Both the position numbers and the translations under genes were made by a program. The notes below the pieces were generated by a model that saw only the letters and a program-made list of their open reading frames with translations, did no database searches and was not told the DNA's origin. A stretch of DNA of 64,000 nt. Source: an uncultured Bacteroidia bacterium (GTDB taxonomy: Bacteria > Bacteroidota > Bacteroidia > Bacteroidales > UBA932). The stretch covers positions 30,191 through 94,190 of the forward strand of contig CADAOB010000005.1 of assembly GCA_902789445.1 (NCBI GenBank), read 5' to 3'. Positions 8,293 to 16,966 of this stretch are shown in pieces. Each line of letters opens with the position of its first letter. Within the stretch, counting starts at the first letter, position 1.

Positions 8293-9873
8293 TCAAGCAA
8301 TAATCCAGTTCTCCACGCTGCGGGTAGCGGGATTCATCTTCACCCCGACTTTCACGACGGGACGACCGCCGGTGTCGTACGGCAGCGCATAACCTTTCCC
8401 GTCAATCTGCCGCAATGCGTCCTGCGCCGTGCCGTCCGTCTTGAATTCAAATACATACGTCGTCTGCGGCATCCACACCACCATATCGATCCGGCCGCCG
8501 GCACACTTGACCTGCGTGCGCACATAGACATTCAGCATCGAGAAGATCAGGTAGAAGGTGTATTCATAAAAGCCTTCGGCCGTCGCCGCATCGGCCAGCT
8601 TCTTCTTGAAGCCTTCCACATACGGGATTCCCGCAAGATAAGCCTGCAGTTCCCGCATCGCCAGGTCAATGTCCTCCGCTTTGAGCGCCTTCCAGAACTT
8701 CAAGGCAAAGCCGGTCTGGACATCGCCGCTTGTCAGCCCGGTATAAGCCGGCATCAATCCTTCAATAAAGCCCACCCGGACTTCCTGATTCGGAATGGAA
8801 AGGGTATAGAGAAGCGACTCGCGGTCATAAGCCTTGAGCGTCAAATAACCACTCTGATACAAGACAGGAAGGGCATTCTGCATATTCTCAGTCGGCTGAT
8901 CAAACGCCGAAGCCGGAACTTCAAGGTCATCCAATTGCGTGATGTCTGTCTGGAACTGCCGCATCAGGCGGATCAGGAAAGTAGGCGTTCCGCTTTCAAA
9001 CCAGTAATTCGCCAGATCGCGTTGTTGAAAACATTTCAGCAGACTGTATGGATTGTAAACGCCTTCGGATTCCCGTGAAAAATGATAACCATCGTACTGC
9101 TGTTGCAATCGCTTGTGCATCTCCTCCTTGGAGATGCCATAGTACGCTGCTAGACGCTTTACGTCTTCCTGCATGTTATCAACCATTTCCCGGTCCGTGA
9201 TGCCGCAGATCGCAGCAAAACGCGGATCCAAAGACACGTTCAGCAAGTTGTTGAGCGTCGAGAAGATGCTCAATTGGGAAAACTTCGTAATGCCTGTGAT
9301 GAAACAAAAACGGATATTCCGTTCGCAAGCTTTCAATGGTGAATAAAACTCCTGCATCACACGGCGCATATCTTCCAATTTCCTGTCCTCATGAAGAACG
9401 TCCAGCAGAGGTGCATCATACTCATCCACAAGGACAACGACCTGTTTCCCCGTCTTCGCGACAATCCGGTTGATAAGACCCTGCAACATGCCGCCGGGTG
9501 TGATTTCATCGCGGTCGGTGCCATAATGTTTGCCGTATCCTTTCAGGAGCAGCATAAGCCTGGACGCCAAAGAGTCCGCATCTTGCTGGCCCTTGACGAC
9601 ACTCAAATCCAAATGGATGACAGGATATTGTTCCCAATCCTCTTCCAGCGCGGAAATCTTAAGACCATGAAACAAATCTTTATCCCCGACAAAATAAGAC
9701 TCCAGTGTCGTACTGAGCAGCGACTTCCCGAAGCGCCGGGGACGGCTCAGGAAAATGTATTTGGCCTCGTGCGCCAGTTGCCACACCAGATCCGTCTTGT
9801 CAATATACAGATAACCCCCTCGAATGATTTCCGAGAACGTCTGGATGCCGATCGGGTATTTTCTTTCAGTCAT
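8293..9873 (-). CDS. AAA-ATPase-like protein with C-terminal PD-(D/E)XK nuclease domain
   Basis: 526 residues of the two-domain family combining an 'AAA-ATPase-like' N-terminal part and a PDDEXK C-terminal part, abundant in gut Bacteroidales. IDKTDLVW leads to a Walker A variant RPRRFGKS (44-51); VVVLVDEYDAPLL is the Walker B region. Near the C terminus GRIDMVVW (Asp463) and YVFEFKTDG (Glu476-x-Lys478) form a complete D...E-x-K nuclease core. The cellular role is unknown; it is not a glycan enzyme and looks like an insertion in the locus. A promoter-like -33/-7 pair lies directly upstream, and its stop overlaps the TTG start region of the next glycosyltransferase. Confidence 0.9.
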   Translation of the reverse strand: MTERKYPIGIQTFSEIIRGGYLYIDKTDLVWQLAHEAKYIFLSRPRRFGKSLLSTTLESYFVGDKDLFHGLKISALEEDWEQYPVIHLDLSVVKGQQDADSLASRLMLLLKGYGKHYGTDRDEITPGGMLQGLINRIVAKTGKQVVVLVDEYDAPLLDVLHEDRKLEDMRRVMQEFYSPLKACERNIRFCFITGITKFSQLSIFSTLNNLLNVSLDPRFAAICGITDREMVDNMQEDVKRLAAYYGISKEEMHKRLQQQYDGYHFSRESEGVYNPYSLLKCFQQRDLANYWFESGTPTFLIRLMRQFQTDITQLDDLEVPASAFDQPTENMQNALPVLYQSGYLTLKAYDRESLLYTLSIPNQEVRVGFIEGLMPAYTGLTSGDVQTGFALKFWKALKAEDIDLAMRELQAYLAGIPYVEGFKKKLADAATAEGFYEYTFYLIFSMLNVYVRTQVKCAGGRIDMVVWMPQTTYVFEFKTDGTAQDALRQIDGKGYALPYDTGGRPVVKVGVKMNPATRSVENWIIA

Positions 9874-9891
9874 GGCTTACGGTCTTTCCGG

Positions 9892-9923
9892 GAAAGATAC
9901 GAAATAAAACGCAGAATCACAAA
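9892..9923 (-). promoter_or_regulatory. Bacteroidetes-type promoter for the AAA-ATPase gene
   Basis: On the minus strand TTTG (9923-9920) is followed after 20 bases by TATCTTTC (9899-9892), 7 of 8 matches to TAnnTTTG. The start codon at 9873 is about 18 bases further. This is the only site in the window where both -33 and -7 elements are clear, and it lies inside the polysaccharide operon. Confidence 0.5.
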
Positions 9924-9947
9924 ACCAGTATTTTTCGCGACAAAGGC

Positions 9948-10814
9948 TTATTTTTCTCCGCTGAATTGGAGCACAGCACGTAAGAACTCCAGATCACGGC
10001 TGTTGAATTTTCTGGCGAAGAGAGCCTCCGAAGATTTCAAGGCATCTAAATCGGGCCAGTCCCAATCTTGCAAAGAACCATTTTCCCGCCATCCAACAAA
10101 CCGACAGCTCCCACGGACATCATCCCCTTCTTCCGGATAATAGACTTTCTCGTGAAAAGGAGACTCCAAGCAGAATGTCTGGAACAGGCTTTCGTCAGGG
10201 CAGAAAGTGTGGGTGAACGTCTTCTTGATCCAACGCTTCCGGGATAGCAGTTCCTGCGCCAGATGATCTGTAACACTTACCCATTGAGGGCCTTTCCCGA
10301 AGGAGACGCCCCGATTTCTATGAAGGTTCATTATACGTTGCAATCTAAGGAACCATTGACGAAAATGATAGGAAACGATGGTTTCCGACCTGAAGTGACG
10401 GGGATACATATACCATCTCTGCATCCGCTCCGAAAGCATCGGCGTCATTGCAGCCGTCGTATAACCAACAAACTCCCGCCCGTCGTGTTCATCAAAAAAC
10501 GAGTGAATGAAATTCTGGCTTTTCAAAGGAAGATCCACGCCGGACAAAAGATGGTAGTAATGATATGGGCCTTGACCTCTTGCCGCCTGAAACAGGGCTA
10601 ACTCCGCTTCCACCATACTATAATCCCCCCACCGGACATCAACTCTTTGTTTCAGAATAAAAAGTCGGGCCCGTTCCGTATGGCACGATGGCAATGTTCT
10701 CACTTTACGGTCAAAATGCACGAAGATATCGTTCCGCGGATCATCCAGACTGTCAAGCAGGAGATGCAGGACAGCAAAGTCGGTATGTGCCAGAATCAGA
10801 AACGCGTGTTTCAT
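9948..10814 (-). CDS. Core-2/I-branching type glycosyltransferase (GT14)
   Basis: 288 residues beginning MKHAFLILAHTDFAVLHLLL, the typical start of bacterial 'beta-1,6-N-acetylglucosaminyltransferase/branch' (GT14) proteins. IFVHFDRK (30-37), RWGDYSMVEAEL (61-72) and YYHLLSGVDLPL (86-97) are family landmarks; the last is the most diagnostic. It lacks a membrane anchor. It probably adds a branching or capping residue to the surface glycan; the sugar cannot be inferred. The start overlaps the stop of the six-hairpin gene by 4 bases (ATGA). A 74-base gap with a promoter follows before the AAA-ATPase gene. Confidence 0.88.
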   Translation of the reverse strand: MKHAFLILAHTDFAVLHLLLDSLDDPRNDIFVHFDRKVRTLPSCHTERARLFILKQRVDVRWGDYSMVEAELALFQAARGQGPYHYYHLLSGVDLPLKSQNFIHSFFDEHDGREFVGYTTAAMTPMLSERMQRWYMYPRHFRSETIVSYHFRQWFLRLQRIMNLHRNRGVSFGKGPQWVSVTDHLAQELLSRKRWIKKTFTHTFCPDESLFQTFCLESPFHEKVYYPEEGDDVRGSCRFVGWRENGSLQDWDWPDLDALKSSEALFARKFNSRDLEFLRAVLQFSGEK

Positions 10815-11761
10815 TTCAGTTTTTTAAGCAATGAAAGAGTCATACCTTGTACAAAGGGGAGAATATCAAGGCATGAAGAATACAGGGAGATTGCCAACGT
10901 ATCGCCTTGCGCATAATCCACTGCGCCATCACGCCGGGTCATCGTCATCAGGGCCCGAAGGCACCGCTGCGCCGCTTCCAAAAAGACTGTATCCTCCGTC
11001 ATCTCATACGCCCTGACGAACAAGTGCCCGGCCAGGACGGTCGCGGAACTCTCCTTCGGGGAAGACGGATTGAAGAGAAAACTGCCGAAACTGCCGTCCG
11101 GGCGCTGTAAATCCAGCATCCTGCCGGCAAGGCGGAGAATCCTGTCGCGCTGATGATCTGACGCCAGTAAACCGAGGATATACCAACCGGTTCCACGACC
11201 CCAATCGCAGACGCCCATCGGAAGGTTCCGTCCGGTATCGAAAGCATGGAACGGGAAAACGCCGTCATAAAGCGCCTGATCGTACTGCGCAATCTGCCGG
11301 TCCGCCAAATCGTCAAGACCGCAGGAATACAGAAACGGGCAAAGCAGTCCGATCGTATCCACGTAGCGGATATCCGGACTTCCTTTTCTGTAAGGAACCG
11401 TCGTATAATCCGAAAAGACTGCCTTCAATCGTGCCTCGGCAGCCGCCGGAAGCGAGTTTCTCGTCTTCAGCGCATACGCAAGAAAGGCTGTTTCAACAGG
11501 CTCACCGACAAGCTCCAGACAATCCGGACGGCTGTCGAGGAAAATGCGCGCATCCTCATCATCAAGACCAAGCAACAAGCCACCGACCTGCCATAAGTTT
11601 ACCGTCTTGCTGCCCTGTCTGCCAGCGACACGCACTTCCGGCGTATGGCGAAGCCATTGCCGGGCCTTGACGGTCATAGCCTCCTGCCACCGGGCCCGGT
11701 CGGTCCATCGTCCGATATGGATCCGCGCCTGCCAGGTATTCAGATCTTGTAAGAGAGACAT
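10811..11761 (-). CDS. Six-hairpin glycosidase-like protein (GH88/GH105-related), cytoplasmic
   Basis: 316 residues from ATG 11761 (a GTG lies 3 bases upstream). The alpha/alpha-barrel character is shown by repeated helical hairpins and by two motifs of unsaturated glucuronyl/rhamnogalacturonyl hydrolases: RYVDTIGLLCPFL (133-145, Asp136 at the catalytic-Asp position) and CDWGRGTGWYILGL (186-199). Family enzymes are about 360 residues, so this one is short. There is no signal peptide. Hydrolase activity in the cytoplasm, acting on the glycan being assembled or recycled, is an inference; a non-catalytic role is possible. It sits between two glycosyltransferases with a 5-base gap upstream and a 4-base overlap downstream. 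Confidence 0.7.
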   Translation of the reverse strand: MSLLQDLNTWQARIHIGRWTDRARWQEAMTVKARQWLRHTPEVRVAGRQGSKTVNLWQVGGLLLGLDDEDARIFLDSRPDCLELVGEPVETAFLAYALKTRNSLPAAAEARLKAVFSDYTTVPYRKGSPDIRYVDTIGLLCPFLYSCGLDDLADRQIAQYDQALYDGVFPFHAFDTGRNLPMGVCDWGRGTGWYILGLLASDHQRDRILRLAGRMLDLQRPDGSFGSFLFNPSSPKESSATVLAGHLFVRAYEMTEDTVFLEAAQRCLRALMTMTRRDGAVDYAQGDTLAISLYSSCLDILPFVQGMTLSLLKKLK

Positions 11762-11766
11762 CACGT

Positions 11767-12750
11767 TTATTTATAGAGACGGCAGACAAGTGCCGGAAAC
11801 CGGAACTTGACAGCCAGATAATACAGATACTCTTTCACGTTGTCAAACGGATTCCTGAACCCGAGAATCCGGCACGACTGCCGAATCATCTCTGTGGAAA
11901 GGATTTCCCTGACACCCTCCTTCCCGGCTTCGGCCGGCAAGGCCCTCATCATCATCGGAAGCAGGTTCCGCAGGGTATAACGTGCCAGATCTGCTGAACA
12001 GGGCGAAAAGTCATCCATCCGGAATCGCCGGATCTGATCCATTTTAGCACGCCAGGATAGCGGGATGGCGTTCAGGCGTGCCGGGTCGTGGCTGGATTTC
12101 ATCAGGCTGGCAGGATTATCTATGCGATAATAGTAGTAGGCTTCCTCCATCAGCAGGATCCGCCGGCTGGCGGCCATCGCTTCGGTCACAAAAACCATAT
12201 CTTCTGCCACGCGGAGTTCCGGGGTGAAACGGATATGGCCCCTTTCCAGCGTGGAACGACGGAACAGATAGCGCCACACAAAACAGAGGTCATTCGACGA
12301 CTCCACATGATCATCCGATGCTATCAGTGCATGAAAATCAAGCACCGTACCCGTCTTGAGCGAAAAAACGGAGCGACGTCCTTCAGGATACGGCATAAAA
12401 GAACACCCCACCACATCCAGCTCTTGTGTCAACGCCTTTTCCAGAAGGCGTGCGTACATCTCCGGCGCAAGCCGGTCGTCCGCATCGGCAAAAGCCACAT
12501 AGTCGCCCGTCGCTTGGTCAAGTCCGGCATTACGCGTCCTTGACGGACCCGAATTCGGCTGGCGGAAAACCCGGATGCGCGGATCCGAGTCCGCCCACCG
12601 GGAGAGTATCTCGCCAGAACTGTCCGAGGAGCCGTCATCGACGCAGAGAATCTCCATATCCTGAAACATCTGGGCACAGACAGAAGACAGGCACTCGTCC
12701 AGGAAACGCCCGGCATTGTAAACAGGAATGATGACACTCAGTTGCGGCAT
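11767..12750 (-). CDS. Family 2 glycosyltransferase
   Basis: 327 residues from ATG 12750, four bases after the pyruvyl transferase stop; the frame is open further upstream but that part is a shadow. PQLSVIIPVYNAGRFL, CVDDGSSD (36-43) and FADADDR (87-93) are the GT-A landmarks. Next gene starts 5 bases after its stop. Adds a residue to the repeat unit; specificity unknown. Confidence 0.92.
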   Translation of the reverse strand: MPQLSVIIPVYNAGRFLDECLSSVCAQMFQDMEILCVDDGSSDSSGEILSRWADSDPRIRVFRQPNSGPSRTRNAGLDQATGDYVAFADADDRLAPEMYARLLEKALTQELDVVGCSFMPYPEGRRSVFSLKTGTVLDFHALIASDDHVESSNDLCFVWRYLFRRSTLERGHIRFTPELRVAEDMVFVTEAMAASRRILLMEEAYYYYRIDNPASLMKSSHDPARLNAIPLSWRAKMDQIRRFRMDDFSPCSADLARYTLRNLLPMMMRALPAEAGKEGVREILSTEMIRQSCRILGFRNPFDNVKEYLYYLAVKFRFPALVCRLYK

Positions 12751-12754
12751 TAGG

Positions 12755-13888
12755 CTAAAGTGACAAGCGTTGCAGCCGGCCGATGTAGTCGGGCATAAAG
12801 GCATTGAGATGCTCCCTGAGTGCCGATTCTCGGGAAAGCATACGGAAGAACAAATCGACCAGCTCGTCCGGCCCGGACAGGCTCTGCACGGGTAGCACAT
12901 ACGTTTCGTTTTCCGGCATCACATCCCCCGCAATTCCGACTGCTTTGGAGGAATAGCCCAGCGCAAGCGCAGGAACGCAGGAAGAATAAGCTGCGATGCA
13001 GGCGTGGGTGCGGGCCGCGACCATAAACCGGCAGCAGGCAATGATATCTTTCAGCTCTCCCGCCGGCCGGTCCTCGACCAGGATGACGCGGCCGGAATTG
13101 CTGAATTTCTCGTACAACAGCTTCAGCGGTCTGCGGTCATCATTCTTCGCCCATACCACGTGAGGTATCAAGGCAACTGCCATATCCGTCTTTTTCAGGA
13201 TTGACTCGACAAGACCGGTAACATTGGTCATCAACGCCTCTTTGTCCTTTGCACAGCCCAGCGCCATCGGGCTGACGTTGAGGCCGACCGTATTGCCTTC
13301 CAGAAAGCCTTCCGGAAGAGAAGTATTCACCCGCTCCAACGAAAAGGCCGGATCGGGGAACAGCTCTGCCTGTCTCAATCCTTTGGCCCTCAATGCCTCA
13401 TAGGAGAGACTTTCACGCGTGATGATCCGCTTATATCCTTTCAGGTCCTCCAATAGAGCCCCTTTCAGGGAATCCGGTTCTATGGAACAGCCCCAGAGGA
13501 TCGTGTCCTTGCCTTTCTTCCGCAACACCCGGTTCAGCAGATAAAGGAAACCCTGTTCTCCGTAGCAGTAATTGTCCCCGCCGATGGAAAGGGCCACATC
13601 ACAGGTTTCTGCCGCCTCCAAAACAGGACGGAAAGCAAGCCGGTCGAGTGCATCGCCATCGCCCAGCCGGGACTTGAGGACAGCGGTCAGGAAAGGCAGG
13701 GAGCCCTTCCGGGCTGCTTGCTGCGCCTTGATAATCCGGCAGCAGGCATCCAGCCCATAGCGACGGTCCTGTTCGGGGGCAGAAGAGGCCAGGACAGCCT
13801 CTGCCCCGGTCAGTTTGACCGTGGACCGTACAATCGCCTCGCAACCGTGGTTGCCGCTTCCGCCGTGGGGATAGAGCAGTATCTTCAC
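12755..13888 (-). CDS. Polysaccharide pyruvyl transferase family protein, GTG start
   Basis: 377 residues. The start is set at GTG 13888, which overlaps the upstream stop as GTGA; it gives the family opening VKILLYPHGGSGNHGCEA. Further landmarks are ALSIGGDNYCYGEQ, ILWGCSIEP and the C-terminal RTHACIAAYS and ALGYSSKA, all typical of the CsaB/WcaK-type fold. These enzymes place pyruvate ketals from phosphoenolpyruvate on sugars, giving the glycan negative charge; a few family members do other chemistry. It lies in an unbroken chain of coupled glycosyltransferase genes. Confidence 0.85.
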   Translation of the reverse strand: MKILLYPHGGSGNHGCEAIVRSTVKLTGAEAVLASSAPEQDRRYGLDACCRIIKAQQAARKGSLPFLTAVLKSRLGDGDALDRLAFRPVLEAAETCDVALSIGGDNYCYGEQGFLYLLNRVLRKKGKDTILWGCSIEPDSLKGALLEDLKGYKRIITRESLSYEALRAKGLRQAELFPDPAFSLERVNTSLPEGFLEGNTVGLNVSPMALGCAKDKEALMTNVTGLVESILKKTDMAVALIPHVVWAKNDDRRPLKLLYEKFSNSGRVILVEDRPAGELKDIIACCRFMVAARTHACIAAYSSCVPALALGYSSKAVGIAGDVMPENETYVLPVQSLSGPDELVDLFFRMLSRESALREHLNAFMPDYIGRLQRLSL

Positions 13889-14865
13889 TTCTTTTTGTAC
13901 AGAATCCGGAAGTACCAATAAAACCAGCCGGCCCGGCGCCCAAGAATCCACCGTTTGATCCAGGATGCACAGTTGAACAAATCCTGGCAGGCCTTCATCC
14001 TGTCTATTTCAGGAATTGCAAGAATTGTCTCCAGATAGGAACGCGATGCATCTGCCAAATCCGGAAACAGAAAGATTCCGTCATATACAATACCCCACAG
14101 CCTTTTGTAGAGAAAACGCATCACTTCTTCTGTAACGAGCCCCTTCTTCTCATGAAAAGACAACAGACTGTGCCACTGGTCATAGTCAATCGCAAAAAGG
14201 TCAGGTCTTGTCCGGAGGGAAAGAGATCCATCCCGGCGGATATAACAATACAAAGGTTCCGGCACAGTCGCGATCGTTCTCACAAACGCGAGATAGGACA
14301 GGTTGAAGAGAAGGTCTTCCCCATAATCTTTTGCTTCATCAAAGTGAAGACTGTTATCCGTAATGATTCCCTTCTTGTACAGTTTGACGACGGGGCCGGA
14401 CAGCAAATGCAGGCATTCCAGTTCCAACAGGTCGTCTATGTGCCCGGCATCCAGCTGAAAAACACTTTTTTTGGACGGCACTGCGGCTTGCCGTGAACCG
14501 GATATGCCAACTGACCCCATACCGCAAACGGCCAGATCGGCATCCATCGAAACCATCGCGGCGTAAAGCGTCTCAAGGTAGGTCAGAGCAACCGTATCAT
14601 CGCTGTCCACAAAGGCGATGTATTCACCGCAGGCAAGTTCCAGGCCCCTGTTCCTCGCGGCTGAAACGCCACGGTTTTCCTGATGGATTACCTTTACCCG
14701 GGTATCCCCGGCGGCAAACCCGTCGCAGAGAAGACCGCTCGTATCCGTCGAACCGTCATCAACAAGAATGCATTCCCAATCCGGCAGTGTCTGTGCAGCA
14801 ATCGAGCGGTAGCAAGCCTCCAGGCAGGCGGCTGTATTATAGACCGGTATGATGACCGATATCAT
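13885..14865 (-). CDS. Family 2 glycosyltransferase
   Basis: 326 residues from ATG 14865, which overlaps the upstream GT4 stop as ATGA. MISVIIPVYNTAACL, LVDDGSTD (34-41) and FVDSDD (85-90) define the family. Its stop overlaps the GTG start of the pyruvyl transferase. Predicted cytoplasmic-face transferase for repeat-unit synthesis; donor unknown. Confidence 0.92.
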   Translation of the reverse strand: MISVIIPVYNTAACLEACYRSIAAQTLPDWECILVDDGSTDTSGLLCDGFAAGDTRVKVIHQENRGVSAARNRGLELACGEYIAFVDSDDTVALTYLETLYAAMVSMDADLAVCGMGSVGISGSRQAAVPSKKSVFQLDAGHIDDLLELECLHLLSGPVVKLYKKGIITDNSLHFDEAKDYGEDLLFNLSYLAFVRTIATVPEPLYCYIRRDGSLSLRTRPDLFAIDYDQWHSLLSFHEKKGLVTEEVMRFLYKRLWGIVYDGIFLFPDLADASRSYLETILAIPEIDRMKACQDLFNCASWIKRWILGRRAGWFYWYFRILYKKK

Positions 14866-15986
14866 TTCAGTATTTCTTCGATGGCAGGCATCCTTGCTTC
14901 CAGGGTAAAATCTGAGCACCTGTGCAATGCGGCCGCTTCATATTGGCGCTTATCGACTTGGCCGCTCAGCACCCGCGACAGACCTTCTGCCAGGGACTGT
15001 TCGTCGTTCCCGACCAGAAGCCCGTACGCACTGTCGCCGAGAATCTCCCGCGTTCCGCCGCAGTCTGTGGCCAGCACCGCCTTCCCGAGAGCCAGGCTTT
15101 CCAGAACAACCGTCGGCAACCCTTCCGTCCGGGACGGCAGGATTATCCAGTCTGCCATTTTCATCAACGGATACGGATTGGGCTGATTCCCCAGGAATGT
15201 GACATTATCAAGGCCATTCTCCCGGCAAAAAACCTCCAATTCCGAGCGGTCGCCCCCGCCTGCGATCCACACCTGGAAGGAAAAGCCACGGCTTTTCAAA
15301 TCCCGGACGACACGAAGATAACGGTCATAAGCCTTTGCTCCTGTCATTCGTCCGACAGAGACGAGCAGCGGTTCCGGACCCCGGCTGAATGGAACTGAGT
15401 CGGCAGCCTTCCTGCGGATTCCTTCCACGTCAATTGGGTTATAGGCTGTCACAAGTCTGTCGGATAATTCCGGAAACAGCCTGGTAAAAGAATCTGCCAC
15501 AAACTGCGATACAGCCACGATCCTGTCAAACTTTCCATATCTTTCCCGCTCCTGCCGCAGGGATTCTTTTGTTTTCCCCCTTTGCGACAATTCCGTGGAG
15601 GTATGCAGCCAGACGACTTTCTTCCTCTGCTTGAGTTTCGCCGCAGAGAGAAGCCGCGTGGGAGCGCCTTCATAAAAAGCGACGGCAACGTCATACTTGT
15701 CCCGGATGAGGCAATGGTACACTCCGGCCGGGAATCTTGACAAAGCGAAATTTGCCAGCCGGGAAATCCATCTGTACCTGTTGTCGAAAAGATAGCGGAA
15801 CCGAACGGTTTCGTTTAACTGCATCTTAACTTTATACGGATAGCGCCCGCCAAAGACACTTTCCTTGAACAACGAGCAGACCGTAACCTGAAATTTCGTG
15901 GGGTCAAGGGCATTGGCCATATCCCTCAGGACCTTTTCAGCACCACCAAGCGAAGGCGATTCCATCAGGAACAGTATTTTCCTCAC
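14862..15986 (-). CDS. Family 4 glycosyltransferase, GTG start
   Basis: 374 residues from GTG 15986, chosen because it overlaps the upstream stop as GTGA and begins VRKILFLMESPSLGGAEKV, the standard GT4 opening; the longer open frame upstream is a shadow. SVGRMTGAKAYDRYL starts the C-terminal lobe and PSRTEGLPTVVLES (284-297) is the donor-site signature. Close relative in layout to the GT4 genes at 7143 and 17852, suggesting duplication within the locus. Confidence 0.92.
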   Translation of the reverse strand: MRKILFLMESPSLGGAEKVLRDMANALDPTKFQVTVCSLFKESVFGGRYPYKVKMQLNETVRFRYLFDNRYRWISRLANFALSRFPAGVYHCLIRDKYDVAVAFYEGAPTRLLSAAKLKQRKKVVWLHTSTELSQRGKTKESLRQERERYGKFDRIVAVSQFVADSFTRLFPELSDRLVTAYNPIDVEGIRRKAADSVPFSRGPEPLLVSVGRMTGAKAYDRYLRVVRDLKSRGFSFQVWIAGGGDRSELEVFCRENGLDNVTFLGNQPNPYPLMKMADWIILPSRTEGLPTVVLESLALGKAVLATDCGGTREILGDSAYGLLVGNDEQSLAEGLSRVLSGQVDKRQYEAAALHRCSDFTLEARMPAIEEILK

Positions 15987-16966
15987 TTGCGAATCCGGAT
16001 TATCCACTGGTAGAGTTTCGGAGACAACAAAAACAGTCTCATCCGAGCCAAAAACCGGGTCCGGGCAAATGCCGGATCCTGTTTCATTCCGGATACAAGC
16101 GACAGGAAATTCTTCCGGCAACGATCCGGGACAGGTGTCGATGCAATTTGTGATTTATAATAGTATTCCACATAGATGTTGCCCCACAACTGTTTTGTAC
16201 AATTGACCAGATAAGGATCAGACTCATACAGTTCCATTCTCTTTTCCAGTACTTTCAGGAAGTTCCACCGTTCTGAGGAAAAAGGCTTGGTCGTCACGGA
16301 ATTCTCGTTCTGGCACCAGTGGTAGAAAATGTCAGGAATACATACAATCTTATAATGACGGGCATTGAGCCAGTCATTCAGTTCTTCATCTTCCGCATAA
16401 CGGGAAGTGAATGCCATCCCCTGCAGGACGCTTCTGGAATAGAGTTTATTACAAGCAGACGCAACAACGCCGTTAGCCCAGGCGCCATGTTCATAATAGA
16501 AATGGGCAAACGTCATACTGTCAAAAGTGCCCAGCATTGACGCATCCTGTTCCGACCGTTTATATAACTGTTTTTTATCCGGATACTCGTAATTGAAAAA
16601 ACAGACACAGATGTCTGCCTGCTGGGCCTCTGTCTCAGACAGCATCGCCTCATACATCCGGGGTTCAATGTAGTCATCCGCATCTACGAAAGCGACATAC
16701 TTGCCCCGGCTGAGAGAAAAGCCTTTGCATCGTGTATATCCCGGGCCCTGATTGGCCTGATGGTGCACCCTGATTCTATCATCCTCTTTCGCGAGCGATT
16801 CACAGAAATCGCCCGAACCATCCGTACTGCCGTCATCGACGAGGATGATTTCCAAATCAGCTAATGTTTGCTGCCGGATGCTTCTTACGCAACGCTCCAG
16901 CAGATGACCGGCATTATATACAGGTACGATAACCGAAATACGCGGTGATGATGCCGACTTATCCAT
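15983..16966 (-). CDS. Family 2 glycosyltransferase
   Basis: 327 residues from ATG 16966. RISVIVPVYNAGHLL, LVDDGSTD (42-49) and FVDADDYI (93-100) are the GT-A elements. The start lies 8 bases inside the end of the preceding GT2 gene and the stop overlaps the next GT4 start (GTGA), so it is coupled on both sides. Specificity unknown. Confidence 0.92.
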   Translation of the reverse strand: MDKSASSPRISVIVPVYNAGHLLERCVRSIRQQTLADLEIILVDDGSTDGSGDFCESLAKEDDRIRVHHQANQGPGYTRCKGFSLSRGKYVAFVDADDYIEPRMYEAMLSETEAQQADICVCFFNYEYPDKKQLYKRSEQDASMLGTFDSMTFAHFYYEHGAWANGVVASACNKLYSRSVLQGMAFTSRYAEDEELNDWLNARHYKIVCIPDIFYHWCQNENSVTTKPFSSERWNFLKVLEKRMELYESDPYLVNCTKQLWGNIYVEYYYKSQIASTPVPDRCRKNFLSLVSGMKQDPAFARTRFLARMRLFLLSPKLYQWIIRIRK

